15,782 nt of DNA from CAYONM01 sp964405325 (GTDB lineage: Bacteria > Planctomycetota > UBA11346): positions 1-15,782 of the forward strand of contig CAYONM010000067.1 of the NCBI GenBank assembly GCA_964405325.1, given 5' to 3'. Of the stretch, positions 14,664 through 15,782 are shown one piece after another; the stretch's first letter is position 1; every line of letters begins with the position of its first letter. The notes beneath the pieces were generated by a model. That model was given only the letters and a program-made list of their open reading frames with translations, was not told the DNA's origin and did no database searches. The position numbers were made by a program, and so were the translations under genes.

Positions 14664-15608
14664 ATGTCGTTCACCCTGGACCAGGCGATTCACGCGATCC
14701 GGCACGGCCAGCTGGTGGGCATGCCCACCGAGACCGTGTACGGCCTGGCGGCCGATGCCACCGATGCATCAGCCGTGGCGGCCATTTTTGCAGCCAAAGG
14801 CCGGCCGCACTTCGACCCTCTGATCGTTCACGTCGCTGATCTTGCCGGCGCCGAAGCCGTCGCGCAGGTGGATGACCGGGCTCGGCAGTTGATGCGGCAG
14901 TTCTGGCCTGGTCCACTGACCCTGGTGCTGCCGCGCCGCGAGATCATCCCCGATCTGGTCACCAGCGGCCTGGACACGGTTGGGGTCCGTTGTCCGGACC
15001 ATGAATTGGCCAGGCAATTGATCCAGGAAGGTGGCCGTCCCCTGGCCGCGCCCAGCGCCAATCGTTTTGGGCACATCAGCCCGACCACGGCTGCGCATGT
15101 CCAGGCCCAGTTGGCTGAGGCCATCGCCGGTGTGTTGGATGGCGGGTCCTGCCGGGTGGGGGTGGAGAGCACGGTGCTGGCGCTGGGGTGGCAGCCATTG
15201 GTGCTGCGGCCGGGTGGTATCAGCTGCGAACAGTTGAGCGAGGTGCTCGGCCAACCGGTCGCCGTGGCCAAGAAAAAAGAAGTGGCCAGTCATCTTCCGG
15301 CTGAGGCGCCGGGTTTGTTGGCCAGTCATTATGCGCCGCGCATGCCGGTGATACTGCGCGATGGCGCTTGGCCTGATGACGCGACCTGCGGCTTGCTGGC
15401 GTTCACCGGCGCCGACCTGCCGCCCGCTGCGGTGGCGGAAATATTGAGTCCCACGGCTGATCTGGCCGAAGCGGCCACTCGCTTGTTTGCCGCGCTACGG
15501 CGATTGGAAGCCCGCTGCCTGCCGCGTCTGATGGTGGAATTGGTGCCCGAGCAGGGTCTGGGCGTGGCGATCAATGATCGGCTTCGGCGAGCTGCCGGAC
15601 GCGGTTGA
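14664..15608 (+). CDS. L-threonylcarbamoyladenylate synthase, Sua5 type
   Basis: This enzyme makes threonylcarbamoyl-AMP from threonine, bicarbonate and ATP, the first step of the t6A37 modification of ANN-decoding tRNAs. Residues 1 to about 195 are the YrdC/Sua5 catalytic domain. Visible motifs are GMPTETVYGLAADA (19-32), FAAKGRPHFDPLIVHV (42-57, with the K-x-R pair K45 and R47), FWPGPLTLVLP (80-90), TVGVRCPDH, PLAAPSANRFGHISPTT (127-142) and GVESTVLAL followed by LRPGGIS. The linker EAPGLLASHYAPRMPV (214-229) is the marker that separates Sua5 from stand-alone YrdC/TsaC. The remaining C-terminal Sua5 domain brings the total to 314 residues. The start at 14664 fits the family; the in-frame 14628 ATG adds 12 unlikely residues. 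The gene is complete and followed by structured repeats. Confidence 0.93.
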   Translation: MSFTLDQAIHAIRHGQLVGMPTETVYGLAADATDASAVAAIFAAKGRPHFDPLIVHVADLAGAEAVAQVDDRARQLMRQFWPGPLTLVLPRREIIPDLVTSGLDTVGVRCPDHELARQLIQEGGRPLAAPSANRFGHISPTTAAHVQAQLAEAIAGVLDGGSCRVGVESTVLALGWQPLVLRPGGISCEQLSEVLGQPVAVAKKKEVASHLPAEAPGLLASHYAPRMPVILRDGAWPDDATCGLLAFTGADLPPAAVAEILSPTADLAEAATRLFAALRRLEARCLPRLMVELVPEQGLGVAINDRLRRAAGRG

Positions 15609-15615
15609 ACGAGAA

Positions 15616-15678
15616 ACAAACCGGGCGCCGCCCGGAACCCATCGTGGGGTTTCCTTATTACCGGTCGGCTCCCGGTTT
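15616..15678 (+). repeat. Structured intergenic repeat, copy 3
   Basis: The element begins with ACAAACC and contains an imperfect long hairpin. The 5' arm CCGGGCGCCGCCCGG (15621-15635) pairs with CCGGTCGGCTCCCGG (15661-15675) at all but two positions. An inner stem, AACCC with GGGGTT, sits in the loop. It starts eight bases after the Sua5 stop. TTTTCGC follows the outer stem, which gives it some terminator character for the preceding gene. After it comes the conserved tail TCTTCTAGGGG (15687-15697), also found at 26-36. Confidence 0.75.
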
Positions 15679-15723
15679 TCGCGCTGTCTTCTAGGGGTTC
15701 CGCCTCTCGTGCTGTGTCCCATA

Positions 15724-15782
15724 AACAAACAAGCCAGGCTCCGCCCGGAACCCAAAAGGGTTGATTCTACCGGTCGGAGCCT
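15724..15782 (+). repeat. Structured intergenic repeat, copy 4 (reaches the window end)
   Basis: This is a tandem copy; the shared block CGCCCGGAACCC recurs 113 bases after its position in copy 3 (15629 and 15742). AGGCTCC (15736-15742) pairs with GGAGCCT (15776-15782). The next six positions pair with one mismatch, and AACCC with GGGTT forms the inner stem with an AAAA loop. Bases in both arms differ from copy 3 yet still pair, which suggests the structure is conserved. More sequence of this unit may lie outside the window. Confidence 0.75.

Noticed and set aside
15616..15782. Integron attC-like recombination sites
   Set aside because: The repeats are imperfect palindromes, but no R-box GTTRRRY/RYYYAAC pair was seen and no cassette-like short genes or integrase are nearby.

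Overview
This window looks like a chromosomal segment of a GC-rich Gram-negative bacterium. Two predicted lipoproteins, one signal-peptide/TPR membrane protein, the MEP isoprenoid gene ispD and an ackA-pta pair support this. I cannot place the phylum. The PurS-fused PurL without a glutaminase domain and the unfamiliar envelope genes argue against a typical gammaproteobacterium, although AckA and Pta look like the long proteobacterial type. No phage, transposase, CRISPR, rRNA or tRNA gene was seen.

Layout: (1) 1-212 is non-coding and hairpin-rich; it begins with the tail of a structured repeat. (2) 213-1052 is an AraC-type regulator on the minus strand. It is divergent from a UPF0251 (DUF134) HTH/zinc-ribbon protein at 1265-1741, and an inverted copy of the repeat lies between them. 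(3) 1825-6520 is a tight plus-strand cluster: DHH phosphoesterase, small Sm-like protein, lipoprotein, TPR membrane protein and IspD. Start and stop codons overlap at three junctions and the fourth gap is 4 nt, so this is almost certainly one operon with translational coupling. (4) 6521-7047 is a convergent intergenic region full of hairpins, with terminators and a second repeat family. (5) 7048-10385 on the minus strand is ackA-pta (acetate/acetyl-phosphate/acetyl-CoA interconversion), overlapping by 4 nt. Further upstream on the same strand is a TPR plus zincin-type metallopeptidase (10547-11131). (6) 11249-15608 on the plus strand is purL (tandem PurS domains plus the FGAM synthase core), a terminator/repeat, a small lipoprotein, and a Sua5-type threonylcarbamoyl-AMP synthase. 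(7) 15612-15782 holds two more copies of the structured repeat, in tandem.

Most genes are housekeeping: acetate overflow metabolism, purine synthesis, isoprenoid precursors and tRNA t6A modification. The less ordinary content is the five-gene operon that joins a nanoRNase/nucleotide-phosphodiesterase-like DHH protein to an Sm-like protein and two envelope proteins, and the structured repeat family. That family has at least four copies here. Arm changes keep a long hairpin that carries a second small stem. I see no convincing defence system or other complete novel pathway; the repeats and the operon are the best candidates for undescribed biology.
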